Positions 6,955-13,884 are shown, counted from the first letter of the stretch. The stretch is 13,934 nucleotides of DNA from an uncultured Blautia sp. (GCA_900539525.1 UQCM01000073.1:1-13934), one strand, 5' to 3'. The notes: a model not told the origin generated them from the sequence alone. A program made the numbers and translations.

Positions 6955-7830
6955 ATGAAAGAAAACAGATATGAGTTAAACAAACAGCTGGCGCAGATGT
7001 TAAAGGGTGGCGTCATTATGGATGTGACGACACCGGAGCAGGCAAAAATCGCAGAGGAGGCAGGAGCCTGTGCAGTTATGGCGCTCGAGAGGATTCCGGC
7101 TGATATTCGGGCTGCAGGCGGTGTGTCTCGTATGAGTGATCCGAAAATGATACGCGGTATCCAGGAAGCGGTATCGATCCCCGTCATGGCAAAATGTCGT
7201 ATTGGACATTTTGTAGAGGCACAGATCCTGGAAGCTATTGAAATTGATTACATTGATGAGAGTGAAGTACTCTCACCGGCGGATGATGTATATCACATAA
7301 AAAAATCTGATTTCAGGGTTCCTTTTGTATGTGGTGCACGTGATCTGGGAGAGGCATTGAGAAGAATCGCAGAGGGTGCATCTATGATACGTACAAAGGG
7401 AGAGCCGGGAACCGGAGATGTGGTGCAGGCAGTACGCCATATGAGAAGTATGAATGCCGAAATCCGCAGAGTCCAGAATTTAAGAGAGGATGAGCTTTTT
7501 GAGGCTGCAAAACAGCTTCAGGTTCCGGTGGATCTTCTGGAGTATGTACATAAAAATGGAAAGCTCCCGGTTGTTAATTTTGCAGCAGGTGGTGTGGCAA
7601 CTCCGGCAGATGCGGCTTTGATGATGCAGCTCGGCGCAGAAGGTGTGTTTGTAGGTTCCGGAATCTTTAAGTCCGGAGATCCTGCAAAACGTGCGGCTGC
7701 CATTGTAAAGGCAGTGACCAATTACACCGATGCGAAGCTGATTGCTGAATTATCCACAGATCTGGGAGAGGCGATGGTAGGAATCAACGAGCAGGAAATA
7801 GAAATTCTTATGGCAGAGCGGGGAAAATGA
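6955..7830 (+). CDS. pdxS: Pyridoxal 5'-phosphate synthase, lyase subunit PdxS
   Basis: PdxS (PDX1, YaaD) builds the PLP ring directly from ribose 5-phosphate, glyceraldehyde 3-phosphate and ammonia, in the DXP-independent pathway. It forms a large cytosolic (dodecameric) complex with the glutaminase PdxT. The 291-aa length is standard. Family landmarks are all present: GGVIMDVTTPEQA with D23, the Schiff-base lysine K80 in PVMAKCRIGHF, the second lysine K148 in MIRTKGEPGTG, and the phosphate-binding PVVNFAAGGVATPADA region. ATG 6955 follows AGGAAAGG (6938-6945). pdxT begins 1 nt after the stop codon, so the two subunits are co-expressed. No frameshift or missing key residue is seen. Confidence 0.98.
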   Translation: MKENRYELNKQLAQMLKGGVIMDVTTPEQAKIAEEAGACAVMALERIPADIRAAGGVSRMSDPKMIRGIQEAVSIPVMAKCRIGHFVEAQILEAIEIDYIDESEVLSPADDVYHIKKSDFRVPFVCGARDLGEALRRIAEGASMIRTKGEPGTGDVVQAVRHMRSMNAEIRRVQNLREDELFEAAKQLQVPVDLLEYVHKNGKLPVVNFAAGGVATPADAALMMQLGAEGVFVGSGIFKSGDPAKRAAAIVKAVTNYTDAKLIAELSTDLGEAMVGINEQEIEILMAERGK

Positions 7831-7831
7831 G

Positions 7832-8398
7832 ATGACAATTGGAATCCTGGCGCTGCAGGGCGCATTTGTGGAGCATGGCTATATGCTGGATAAGCTGAAC
7901 GTGGAGCATTTTGAGATCCGTCAGAAAAAAGATCTGGAGCGAAGCTTTGATGCGATGATCCTTCCGGGTGGAGAGAGTACGGTTATGGCAAAATTACTTG
8001 GAGAGCTTGAACTGTATGAGTCGATCCGTAAGAAAATAGAGAATGGAATGCCGGTTTTGGGAACATGTGCCGGACTGATCCTCCTGGCAAAAGAGGTAGA
8101 GGATGGAAAGCCGTGCCTGGGAACCATGAATATCAGGGCAAAGAGGAATGCATACGGAAGACAGCTGGGAAGTTTCTATACGGAAGCGGAATGGGAAGGG
8201 CTTGGAAGTGTTCCAATGACTTTCATCCGGGCACCATATATTGCTGAGGTGTCAGAACCCGCAGAGATTCTGGCAGAGGTGGACGGAAGGATTGTGGCTG
8301 CAAGGCAGGGAAACCAGCTTGCATGTGCGTTCCATCCGGAATTGAATGAAGATTTGCGTGTTCATGAATATTTTCTGGACATGATAGCACAGGTGTAA
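7832..8398 (+). CDS. pdxT: Pyridoxal 5'-phosphate synthase, glutaminase subunit PdxT
   Basis: PdxT (YaaE) is the class I glutamine amidotransferase that hydrolyses glutamine and channels ammonia to PdxS. At 188 aa it is full length. The oxyanion/substrate loop LPGGEST is at residues 44-50. The nucleophile C79 lies in VLGTCAGLILLA, and H168 and E170 in AFHPELNED complete the catalytic triad. The RAPYI motif is also typical. ATG 7832 lies 1 nt after the pdxS stop, with GGGGA (7820-7824) in the pdxS end as its ribosome site, giving the usual translationally coupled pdxST pair. No terminator is obvious before the hom promoter at 8431. Confidence 0.98.
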   Translation: MTIGILALQGAFVEHGYMLDKLNVEHFEIRQKKDLERSFDAMILPGGESTVMAKLLGELELYESIRKKIENGMPVLGTCAGLILLAKEVEDGKPCLGTMNIRAKRNAYGRQLGSFYTEAEWEGLGSVPMTFIRAPYIAEVSEPAEILAEVDGRIVAARQGNQLACAFHPELNEDLRVHEYFLDMIAQV

Positions 8399-8430
8399 AA
8401 GCCTCAGCGCAGCCCGGATATAAAACCCGG

Positions 8431-8459
8431 TTGACATACGGTTATTTTAAATTTATCAT
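8431..8459 (+). promoter_or_regulatory. Predicted sigma-A promoter of hom
   Basis: A perfect -35 TTGACA (8431-8436) and a TATCAT -10 (8454-8459) are 17 nt apart. Transcription would start near 8466, giving a leader of about 170 nt before hom. Confidence 0.8.
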
Positions 8460-8461
8460 AA

Positions 8462-8586
8462 GTGTAACAGTCCAGAACAGCAGACTACAGCCCGTCTGCT
8501 GTTTTGAACATTTCAAATGAAAAGCTTGATAGCGGCGGATGTCTGTAAAGTGTGTTGCCGCACACAGAGTGAACAGCAACAAAAAG
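8462..8586 (+). repeat. Possible degenerate copy D of the palindromic element (hom leader)
   Basis: The left end GTGTAACAGTCCAGA and the right end TGAACAGCAACAAA each differ from the element consensus (GTAACTGTTCAGA / TGAACAGTTACAAA) at about two positions. The spacing, about 125 nt, is similar to copy B, but the interior is not alignable by eye. Inside is a strong hairpin, CAGAACAGCAGAC (8473-8485) with GTCTGCTGTTTTG (8494-8506). Two alternative stems follow: GCGGC (8532-8536) / GCCGC (8557-8561) and GTGTG (8550-8554) / CACAC (8561-8565), which exclude each other. No known riboswitch was recognised. Confidence 0.4.
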
Positions 8587-8636
8587 GCTCATTTGTCGGG
8601 TAACTCATTACATTAATGCCGGGTAAGGAGGAGAAA

Positions 8637-9917
8637 ATGAAAACAATAAACATTGCACTATTAGGCCTGGGAACCGTAGGAACGGGTGTATATAAGGTGC
8701 TGAAGCGTCAGGAGCAGGAGATTGTGCACAAAATCGGTGCAGAACTGGTTATTAAGAAGATTCTTGTGCGTAATCTGGAGAAGGCGGCGGCAAAGGTGGA
8801 GGATCCTTCGATTCTTACGAACAGCTGGAAGGAAATTCTTGAGGATGAGAGTATTGAGATCGTGATCGAGGTCATGGGTGGCATGGAACCGGCAAAAACC
8901 TGTATTCTGGAAGCATTGCAGGCCGGGAAAAATGTGGTTACAGCAAATAAGGATCTGATTGCCGCAGATGGTAAAGAACTTCTGGATATGGCGGCATCAC
9001 ACCAGAAAGATCTGCTGTTTGAAGCAGCAGTGGCCGGAGGAATCCCGATCATCCGCCCGCTTAAGCAGTGCCTGGCAGGAAATCATCTGACAGAGGTAAT
9101 GGGGATTGTGAATGGAACAACTAATTTCATATTGAGTAAAATGTCCTCTGAAGGAATGGAATTTAAAGAGGCTCTGGCTATGGCTACTGAACTTGGCTAT
9201 GCAGAAGCGGATCCGACTGCTGATATCGAAGGATATGATGCAGGGCGTAAGATGGCGATTATGGCTTCGATTGCTTTTAATTCCCGTGTGACGTTTGATG
9301 ATGTATACACAGAAGGAATTACCAGAATCACAGCTACAGATATCCGTTACGCCCGGGAAATGGGCTGTGCGATCAAGCTTCTCGGTGTGGCACGCTGCAC
9401 GGATGAGGGAATTGAAGCAAGAGTACATCCCATGCTGATTCCGAGTGATCATCCTCTGGCTTCGGTAAATGATTCCTTTAATGCGGTTTTCGTCCATGGG
9501 GATGCAGTAGATGATGCCATGTTTTATGGAAGAGGAGCAGGAGAGCTTCCTACTGCAAGCGCGATTGTGGGAGATGTCCTTGATATTGCAAGAAATATCA
9601 GCTATAACTGCTGTGGGAGAATCAGCTGTACCTGCTATAAAGAGCTTCCTGTGAAGAAGATCGAAGATATTAAGAGTAAATATTTTCTCCGCATGCAGGT
9701 AGAGGATCGTTTTGGTGTTCTGGCAGGGATTGCCAGTGTATTTGGCAACAACTGTGTAAGCATTGCGCAGATCATCCAGAAAGCGAAAATCAGAGATCTG
9801 GCAGAAATCGTAGTTATTACTGATCAGGTAGAGGAGCGTCATTTTAATGATTCACTGGCAGTGCTCAAAGGAATGTCCATGATCAAAGAGATTTCAGCAG
9901 TAATCAGAGTGTATTAA
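8637..9917 (+). CDS. hom: Homoserine dehydrogenase with C-terminal ACT domain
   Basis: Hom reduces aspartate semialdehyde to homoserine with NAD(P)H, at the branch leading to threonine, methionine and isoleucine. The 426-aa protein has the Rossmann motif GLGTVGTG at residues 10-17. The conserved NK pair (K105) lies in VVTANKDLIA and the NGTTNFIL motif at 159-166. The family signature spans about 183-205, with D191, D196, D201 and K205. An ACT regulatory domain at about 349-426 suggests feedback control, probably by threonine as in B. subtilis-type enzymes. AAGGAGG (8625-8631) fixes ATG 8637; the in-frame ATG at 8616 would bury that site. It appears to be transcribed alone, with its own promoter and a long leader, and neither thrB nor thrC is adjacent. 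Repeat copy B follows 17 nt after the stop. Confidence 0.96.
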   Translation: MKTINIALLGLGTVGTGVYKVLKRQEQEIVHKIGAELVIKKILVRNLEKAAAKVEDPSILTNSWKEILEDESIEIVIEVMGGMEPAKTCILEALQAGKNVVTANKDLIAADGKELLDMAASHQKDLLFEAAVAGGIPIIRPLKQCLAGNHLTEVMGIVNGTTNFILSKMSSEGMEFKEALAMATELGYAEADPTADIEGYDAGRKMAIMASIAFNSRVTFDDVYTEGITRITATDIRYAREMGCAIKLLGVARCTDEGIEARVHPMLIPSDHPLASVNDSFNAVFVHGDAVDDAMFYGRGAGELPTASAIVGDVLDIARNISYNCCGRISCTCYKELPVKKIEDIKSKYFLRMQVEDRFGVLAGIASVFGNNCVSIAQIIQKAKIRDLAEIVVITDQVEERHFNDSLAVLKGMSMIKEISAVIRVY

Positions 9918-9934
9918 GAGGTGGTAACCAAATT

Positions 9935-10038
9935 TTTGTAACTATTCAGAGCCCTATAGATTTATAAAATTTGCCTCTGGTGAGCAAGCTCCCCACGGCA
10001 AATATTTATAAATCTGCATGGCTCTGAACAGTTACAAA
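9935..10038 (+). repeat. Palindromic repeat element, copy B (short form)
   Basis: The two ends, TTTGTAACTATTCAGAGCC (from 9935) and GGCTCTGAACAGTTACAAA (to 10038), are inverse with one mismatch. An inner AGATTTATAAA...TTTGCC arm is mirrored by GGCAAATATTTATAAATCT with one indel. The apex GGTGAG-CAAG-CTCCCC has one mismatch. The whole 104 nt can therefore fold into one long hairpin. Compared with copies A and C it lacks a block in the left arm. It starts just after the hom stop codon and could serve as a 3' end or stability structure. Confidence 0.85.
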
Positions 10039-10076
10039 TTTTTATAAATCTGCATGACTCTGAACAGTTACAAATT
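10005..10076 (+). repeat. 36-bp tandem duplication of the copy B right end
   Basis: Bases 10005-10040 and 10041-10076 are direct repeats differing at one position (G at 10021, A at 10057). Only the terminal arm is doubled, which suggests slippage or recombination at the element end. The last TT of the second unit forms the first two bases of the predicted gpmI -35 box. Confidence 0.9.
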
Positions 10077-10103
10077 GACGAACAGCAGGAAATCATGTAA
10101 AAT
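10075..10103 (+). promoter_or_regulatory. Predicted sigma-A promoter of gpmI
   Basis: TTGACG (10075-10080) and TAAAAT (10098-10103) are separated by 17 nt. It lies in the unique stretch between copies B and C. The transcript would start near 10110 and run through copy C before gpmI. Confidence 0.65.
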
Positions 10104-10122
10104 ATATTGATAGGAAAGGTAA

Positions 10123-10306
10123 TGTGACTGTTCATGGCAGATCGTTTCAGCGCAGATACAAGGTCCATGCAGGTTTATGAATCTTTGCCGTGGTGAGTTC
10201 GCTCACCGAAGGCAGATTTTATAAATGTATATGACGAAAGCCATATATGAGCAATTGGAAAGTCTGTAAAAGCGGTTATGAAAATGAACTCTGAACAGTT
10301 ACGAAA
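10123..10306 (-). repeat. Palindromic repeat element, copy C (long form, inverse orientation)
   Basis: The right end CTCTGAACAGTTAC (10289-10302) is exactly the inverse of the copy A left end GTAACTGTTCAGAG. The other end, TGTGACTGTTCATG (from 10123), is a degraded terminus. Bases 10206-10255, read on the minus strand, match copy A at 39 of 50 positions by hand count. The apex is a perfect GGTGAG (10192-10197) - TTCG - CTCACC (10202-10207) hairpin. It would form most of the gpmI 5' leader and ends 23 nt before the start codon. Confidence 0.8.
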
Positions 10307-10329
10307 TTATATTATAAAGGAGAAAGAAT

Positions 10330-11871
10330 ATGAATAAAAAACCAACAGTGTTAATGATTCTGGATGGATATGGTCTGAATGATAAAACCCAGGGAAATGC
10401 CGTTGCTGAGGCGAACACACCGGTGATGGACAGGCTTATGGCTGAGTGTCCCTTTGTGAAGGGAAATGCCAGCGGAATGGCAGTAGGACTTCCGGATGGC
10501 CAGATGGGAAATTCCGAGGTTGGACATTTGAATATGGGCGCCGGACGCATCGTATATCAGGAGCTTACCAGGATCACCAAGGAGATTCAGGATGGCGATT
10601 TTTTCAAAAACGAGGCGCTCCTCAAAGCAGTCAATAATGCGAAAGAGAACGGATCAGCACTCCATATGTTTGGCCTGCTTTCTGACGGTGGTGTACACAG
10701 TCATAATACACATCTGTATGGACTTCTGGAACTGGCCAAGAGAGAAGGACTGGAGAAGGTCTATGTCCACTGCTTCCTGGATGGACGTGACACACCTCCG
10801 ACATCCGGAAAGGACTATGTACAGCAGCTGAGTGATGAGATGAAGAGAATAGGCGTTGGTGAGATCGCTACCGTTATGGGACGTTATTATGCAATGGATC
10901 GTGATAACAGATGGGACAGAGTAGAACTGGCATACAACGCCATGGTAAAAGGAATCGGACAGAAGGCGGCATGTGGCGTCTGCGCTGTGGAGCAGTCCTA
11001 TAAGGATGGAAAGAATGATGAATTCGTACTTCCGACGGTAGTGGAAAAGGACGGCGCGCCGACAGCTGTTATTCAGGATAAGGATTCCGTAATCTTCTTT
11101 AATTTCCGCCCGGATCGTGCAAGAGAGATCACCCGTGCATTCTGTGCAGATGAGTTTGATGGTTTTGCAAGAGAAAAGAGACTTGATCTGACTTATGTAT
11201 GCTTCACGGAATACGATGAGACGATTCCGAATAAGACAATTGCTTTTCACAAGGTATCCATCACAAATACCTTTGGTGAGTTTCTGGCAGCCAATGGCAA
11301 GACGCAAGCGAGAATAGCAGAGACTGAGAAATACGCTCATGTCACCTTCTTCTTCAATGGGGGAGTTGAGGAGCCGAATGAAGGAGAGGACAGAATTCTT
11401 GTGAAGTCTCCCAAGGTGGCTACTTATGATCTGAAACCGGAGATGAGCGCATATGAAGTCTGCGACAAGCTGGTAGAAGCAATCGGATCTGGTAAATATG
11501 ATGTCATTATCATCAACTTTGCAAATCCGGACATGGTAGGTCATACGGGAATTGAAAATGCTGCAATTAAGGCGGTTGAGGCAGTGGATGAGTGTGTCGG
11601 AAGAACCGTTGAGGCTCTTAAGGCGGCAGGCGGACAGATGTTTATCTGTGCAGATCACGGAAACGCTGAGCAGCTGGTTGATTATGAGACAGGTGCACCA
11701 TTTACCGCACATACGACAAATCAGGTGCCGTTTATCCTGGTAAACTATGATAGTGATTATACTCTGAGAGAGAATGGATGTCTTGCTGATATCGCACCGA
11801 CACTGATTGAGATGATGGGAATGGAGCAGCCGAAGGAAATGACAGGAAAGTCTCTTCTTCTGAAGAAATAA
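10330..11871 (+). CDS. gpmI: 2,3-bisphosphoglycerate-independent phosphoglycerate mutase
   Basis: GpmI interconverts 3- and 2-phosphoglycerate in glycolysis; it is a cytosolic, Mn-dependent monomer of the alkaline phosphatase superfamily. At 513 aa it is full length. Metal and catalytic landmarks are visible: D12 in LMILDGYG, the phosphoserine S62 in MGNSEVGHLNMGAG, H123 in GGVHSHNTH, DGRDTPP at 151-157, NFRPDRARE, AETEKYAHVTFFFNGG, D442/H443 in CADHGNAEQ and H461 in AHTTNQVP. AAAGGAG (10316-10322) gives ATG 10330 with 7-nt spacing. A 412-nt gap from hom precedes it, filled by repeat copies B and C and a predicted promoter. A small unknown gene and then eno follow, so the lower glycolytic steps are grouped here. 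Confidence 0.98.
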   Translation: MNKKPTVLMILDGYGLNDKTQGNAVAEANTPVMDRLMAECPFVKGNASGMAVGLPDGQMGNSEVGHLNMGAGRIVYQELTRITKEIQDGDFFKNEALLKAVNNAKENGSALHMFGLLSDGGVHSHNTHLYGLLELAKREGLEKVYVHCFLDGRDTPPTSGKDYVQQLSDEMKRIGVGEIATVMGRYYAMDRDNRWDRVELAYNAMVKGIGQKAACGVCAVEQSYKDGKNDEFVLPTVVEKDGAPTAVIQDKDSVIFFNFRPDRAREITRAFCADEFDGFAREKRLDLTYVCFTEYDETIPNKTIAFHKVSITNTFGEFLAANGKTQARIAETEKYAHVTFFFNGGVEEPNEGEDRILVKSPKVATYDLKPEMSAYEVCDKLVEAIGSGKYDVIIINFANPDMVGHTGIENAAIKAVEAVDECVGRTVEALKAAGGQMFICADHGNAEQLVDYETGAPFTAHTTNQVPFILVNYDSDYTLRENGCLADIAPTLIEMMGMEQPKEMTGKSLLLKK

Positions 11872-11872
11872 T

Positions 11873-12193
11873 ATGGTATTGGATATCGTAAAGCAGGCGG
11901 TTCGTATAAAAATGAACTGCCTGACAGAAAGTCCGTTGATTTCCGAAGCGGAGTATTGTTATGCATGTTCCATTGCATTGCGGGAACTTGAGGCTTCAGA
12001 GCAGCTTGTCCAGGAAATGCTTCAGGCTTCAAAAGTGGAGGAATTGAGGGAAAGAATGACACCTTATTTTCAGGAAAAGCATGAGGTATATAGAGAACAG
12101 CCACAGTTGTATCGTCTTCTAAACCTTCTGATACACTCTCGTGTGGAAGGTGAGATTACAGATGAAGTAAGAGAAATCATGGATGAAAAATAA
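11873..12193 (+). CDS. Small hypothetical protein between gpmI and eno
   Basis: This 106-aa frame starts 1 nt after the gpmI stop codon and runs on the same strand, so it is probably co-transcribed. The composition is acidic and helix-favouring (EAEYCYACSIALRELEASEQ, EELRERM, EGEITDEVREIMDEK), with no membrane segment, signal peptide or recognised domain. Neither ATG 11873 nor the internal ATG at 11912 has a convincing Shine-Dalgarno, so the start is uncertain; coupling to gpmI termination is the likeliest route. A terminator-like hairpin begins 2 nt after its stop. It may be a lineage-specific conserved protein, and no function is assigned. Confidence 0.65.
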   Translation: MVLDIVKQAVRIKMNCLTESPLISEAEYCYACSIALRELEASEQLVQEMLQASKVEELRERMTPYFQEKHEVYREQPQLYRLLNLLIHSRVEGEITDEVREIMDEK

Positions 12194-12195
12194 AA

Positions 12196-12232
12196 GAAAG
12201 GACACACTATCCGCAAGGAGGTGTGTCTTTTT
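12196..12232 (+). terminator. Terminator-like hairpin enclosing the eno ribosome binding site
   Basis: GACACAC (12201-12207) pairs perfectly with GTGTGTC (12221-12227). The stem can extend through GAAAG (12196-12200) and the five T at 12228-12232, with two G-U pairs. The 13-nt loop contains most of the eno Shine-Dalgarno (AAGGAGG, 12215-12221), and the eno ATG begins directly after the T-run. It could end or attenuate the gpmI transcript, or present or hide the eno ribosome site. Confidence 0.6.
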
Positions 12233-13510
12233 ATGTGTCAATATATATCAATTTTAGATGTTTATGCACGCGAAATTCTGGATTCCAGAGGAAATCCCAC
12301 AGTTGAAGTAGAAGTACTGGCCGAAAATGGGATCGTAGGGAGGGCAGCAGTGCCATCCGGAGCATCTACAGGGCAGTTCGAGGCAGTGGAGCTTCGGGAT
12401 GGAGAAAAGCGTTACAGCGGTCTGGGCGTAGAGAAGGCGGTTCATCATGTAAATACAGTGCTGGCAGATGCTGTCATCGGTGAAAATGTATTAGAGCAGG
12501 CAGAGATTGACAGACGGCTGATCAGGGCAGACGGGACAGTAAATAAATCCAATCTGGGGGCAAATGCAATCCTTGGTGTTTCTATGGCAGTCGCTGCAAC
12601 AGCAGCAAATGCGCTGAAAATTCCGTTGTTTCGCTATCTGGGCGGGATGCATGCTCATGTACTTCCTGTTCCCATGATGAATATCTTAAATGGGGGCTGC
12701 CATGCGGATAATACGGTAGACCTTCAGGAATTTATGATCATGCCTGTTGGAGAAAATAATTTCAGGGAACGGCTTCAGATATGTTCAGAGATCTATCACA
12801 CTTTGAAACACCTGTTGAAAGAGAAGAATCTTTCCACGGGTGTTGGAGATGAAGGCGGCTTTGCTCCGGATCTTCCGGATTCAACAGCAGTTCTCGAACT
12901 GATTTGTGAGGCGGTGGAACGAAGCGGATATCGCATGAAGGAAGACATTGTTATTGCGCTTGATGCTGCGGCAAGTGAGCTGTATGAAGAAGAAAGCGGC
13001 CGGTATCACTTTCCGGGAGAAGGTGTATACAGGACATCGGATGAAATGGTCAGTTATTATGAGGAGCTGGTCAGTAAATTCCCCATCGTCTCCATTGAAG
13101 ATGGACTATTTGAAGATGACTGGGCAGGATGGCAAAGGATGACGGATGTACTGGGTGAGAGAATCCAGCTGGTAGGAGATGATCTTTTTGTCACAAATAC
13201 AGAACGCCTGAAACGAGGGATCGAACTGGGAGCCGCGAATGCGATCCTGATTAAAGTGAATCAGATAGGAACTCTTACAGAGGCTTTTGATGCTATTGAA
13301 ATGGCCCATCGTGCAGGTTACCGTACGATCATTTCCCACAGGTCGGGAGAAACAGAGGATACGATGATTGCGGATATTGCTGTGGCTTGCGGTGCCGGAC
13401 AGATTAAAACGGGTGCGCCCTGCAGAGGTGAACGTACAGCAAAATACAATCAATTGCTGAGAATTGAAGAAAAAGTATTATCCGTGACCGGTAACCTGAG
13501 AAAAGAGTAA
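12233..13510 (+). CDS. eno: Enolase
   Basis: Enolase dehydrates 2-phosphoglycerate to phosphoenolpyruvate and needs Mg2+. The 425-aa protein is full length. It carries EILDSRGNPTVE and PSGASTGQFEA near the N-terminus. H158 lies in GGCHADNTVD, the catalytic E207 in GVGDEGGFAP, the metal ligands are D244 (ALDAAAS), E289 (SIEDGL) and D316 (GDDLFVTN), and the catalytic base is K341 (LIKVNQIGT). The signature SHRSGETEDT (368-377) is intact. The frame opens at a GTG (12221), but that codon belongs to the ribosome site AAGGAGGTG (12215-12223), so ATG 12233 is the start. The C-terminal GAPCRGERTAKYNQLLRIEE differs somewhat from the commoner SRT/SRS wording but keeps the core. Its start region is folded into the terminator-like hairpin. 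Confidence 0.97.
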   Translation: MCQYISILDVYAREILDSRGNPTVEVEVLAENGIVGRAAVPSGASTGQFEAVELRDGEKRYSGLGVEKAVHHVNTVLADAVIGENVLEQAEIDRRLIRADGTVNKSNLGANAILGVSMAVAATAANALKIPLFRYLGGMHAHVLPVPMMNILNGGCHADNTVDLQEFMIMPVGENNFRERLQICSEIYHTLKHLLKEKNLSTGVGDEGGFAPDLPDSTAVLELICEAVERSGYRMKEDIVIALDAAASELYEEESGRYHFPGEGVYRTSDEMVSYYEELVSKFPIVSIEDGLFEDDWAGWQRMTDVLGERIQLVGDDLFVTNTERLKRGIELGAANAILIKVNQIGTLTEAFDAIEMAHRAGYRTIISHRSGETEDTMIADIAVACGAGQIKTGAPCRGERTAKYNQLLRIEEKVLSVTGNLRKE

Positions 13511-13534
13511 CTGAAAACTTCAAGAGGAAATAAA

Positions 13535-13563
13535 TTGACAACCATTTCCTTCTGTGATAAACT
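13535..13563 (+). promoter_or_regulatory. Predicted promoter of secG
   Basis: TTGACA (13535-13540) is a perfect -35, followed at 17 nt by TAAACT (13558-13563). It lies in the 82-nt gap between eno and secG and would make secG independent of eno. Confidence 0.6.
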
Positions 13564-13592
13564 GACTGTGTTCAGCATAGGAGGTGTAGGAA

Positions 13593-13829
13593 GTGGAGAT
13601 TTTAAGACTGGTTCTTCAGATTGTATTCATAATTGTCTGCATTGCATTGACCGTTATTGTTTTAATGCAGGAAGGTAAATCCGCAGGACTTGGAAGTATT
13701 GCTGGTATTTCCGAAACATATTGGGGAAAGAACAAGGGACGTTCCATCGAAGGTGCGCTTGTGAAAGCCACAAAGTTTCTGGCCATTGGATTTATTGTAT
13801 TAGCAGTTGTACTGAATCTGAATTTCTAG
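13593..13829 (+). CDS. secG: Preprotein translocase subunit SecG
   Basis: SecG is the small accessory subunit of the SecYEG protein-export channel in the cytoplasmic membrane. The 78-aa protein has two hydrophobic helices, at about residues 4-25 and 58-77. They flank the conserved loop containing VLMQEGKSAGLGSIAG. The length and topology match the Gram-positive family. It starts with GTG at 13593, preceded by AGGAGG (13579-13584) with 8-nt spacing. The eno-secG order is common in Firmicutes, where rnr and smpB often follow; the next gene is outside this window. A strong terminator follows 7 nt after the stop. Confidence 0.95.
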   Translation: MEILRLVLQIVFIIVCIALTVIVLMQEGKSAGLGSIAGISETYWGKNKGRSIEGALVKATKFLAIGFIVLAVVLNLNF

Positions 13830-13836
13830 GAATATC

Positions 13837-13871
13837 AAAACACTCTTGTAATGATTGCAAGAGTGTTTTTT
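13837..13871 (+). terminator. Intrinsic terminator after secG
   Basis: AAAACACTCTTG (13837-13848) pairs with CAAGAGTGTTTT (13858-13869) around a 9-nt loop, and the T-run extends to 13871. The complementary A-run on the other side would also allow termination from the minus strand. Confidence 0.93.
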
Positions 13872-13884
13872 ATCTTGTTATACT
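13855..13884 (+). promoter_or_regulatory. Weak promoter candidate for the next gene
   Basis: TTGCAA (13855-13860) and TATACT (13879-13884) are 18 nt apart. The -10 is part of a perfect 12-bp palindrome, TATACTAGTATA (13879-13890). The -35 lies in the secG terminator arm. The gene it would serve is beyond the window end. Confidence 0.35.

Noticed and set aside
8517..8603. 28-codon frame in the hom leader, considered as an attenuator peptide
   Set aside because: No Shine-Dalgarno, and the peptide is not enriched in threonine, methionine or isoleucine codons.
9935..10306. CRISPR array, considered because of the repeated, partly palindromic units
   Set aside because: Only the end of copy B is duplicated directly, there are no regular spacers, and the copies are long and in opposite orientations; no cas genes are present.
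10654..11712. Long open frame on the minus strand inside gpmI (and similar ones inside hom, pheT, queA and pheS)
   Set aside because: They lie antisense to strongly conserved genes, have no ribosome sites or recognisable domains, and arise from codon composition.
12233..13510. Possibility that the enolase is an inactive paralogue because of its variant C-terminal wording
   Set aside because: All catalytic and metal-binding residues I can place (H158, E207, D244, E289, D316, K341) are present.
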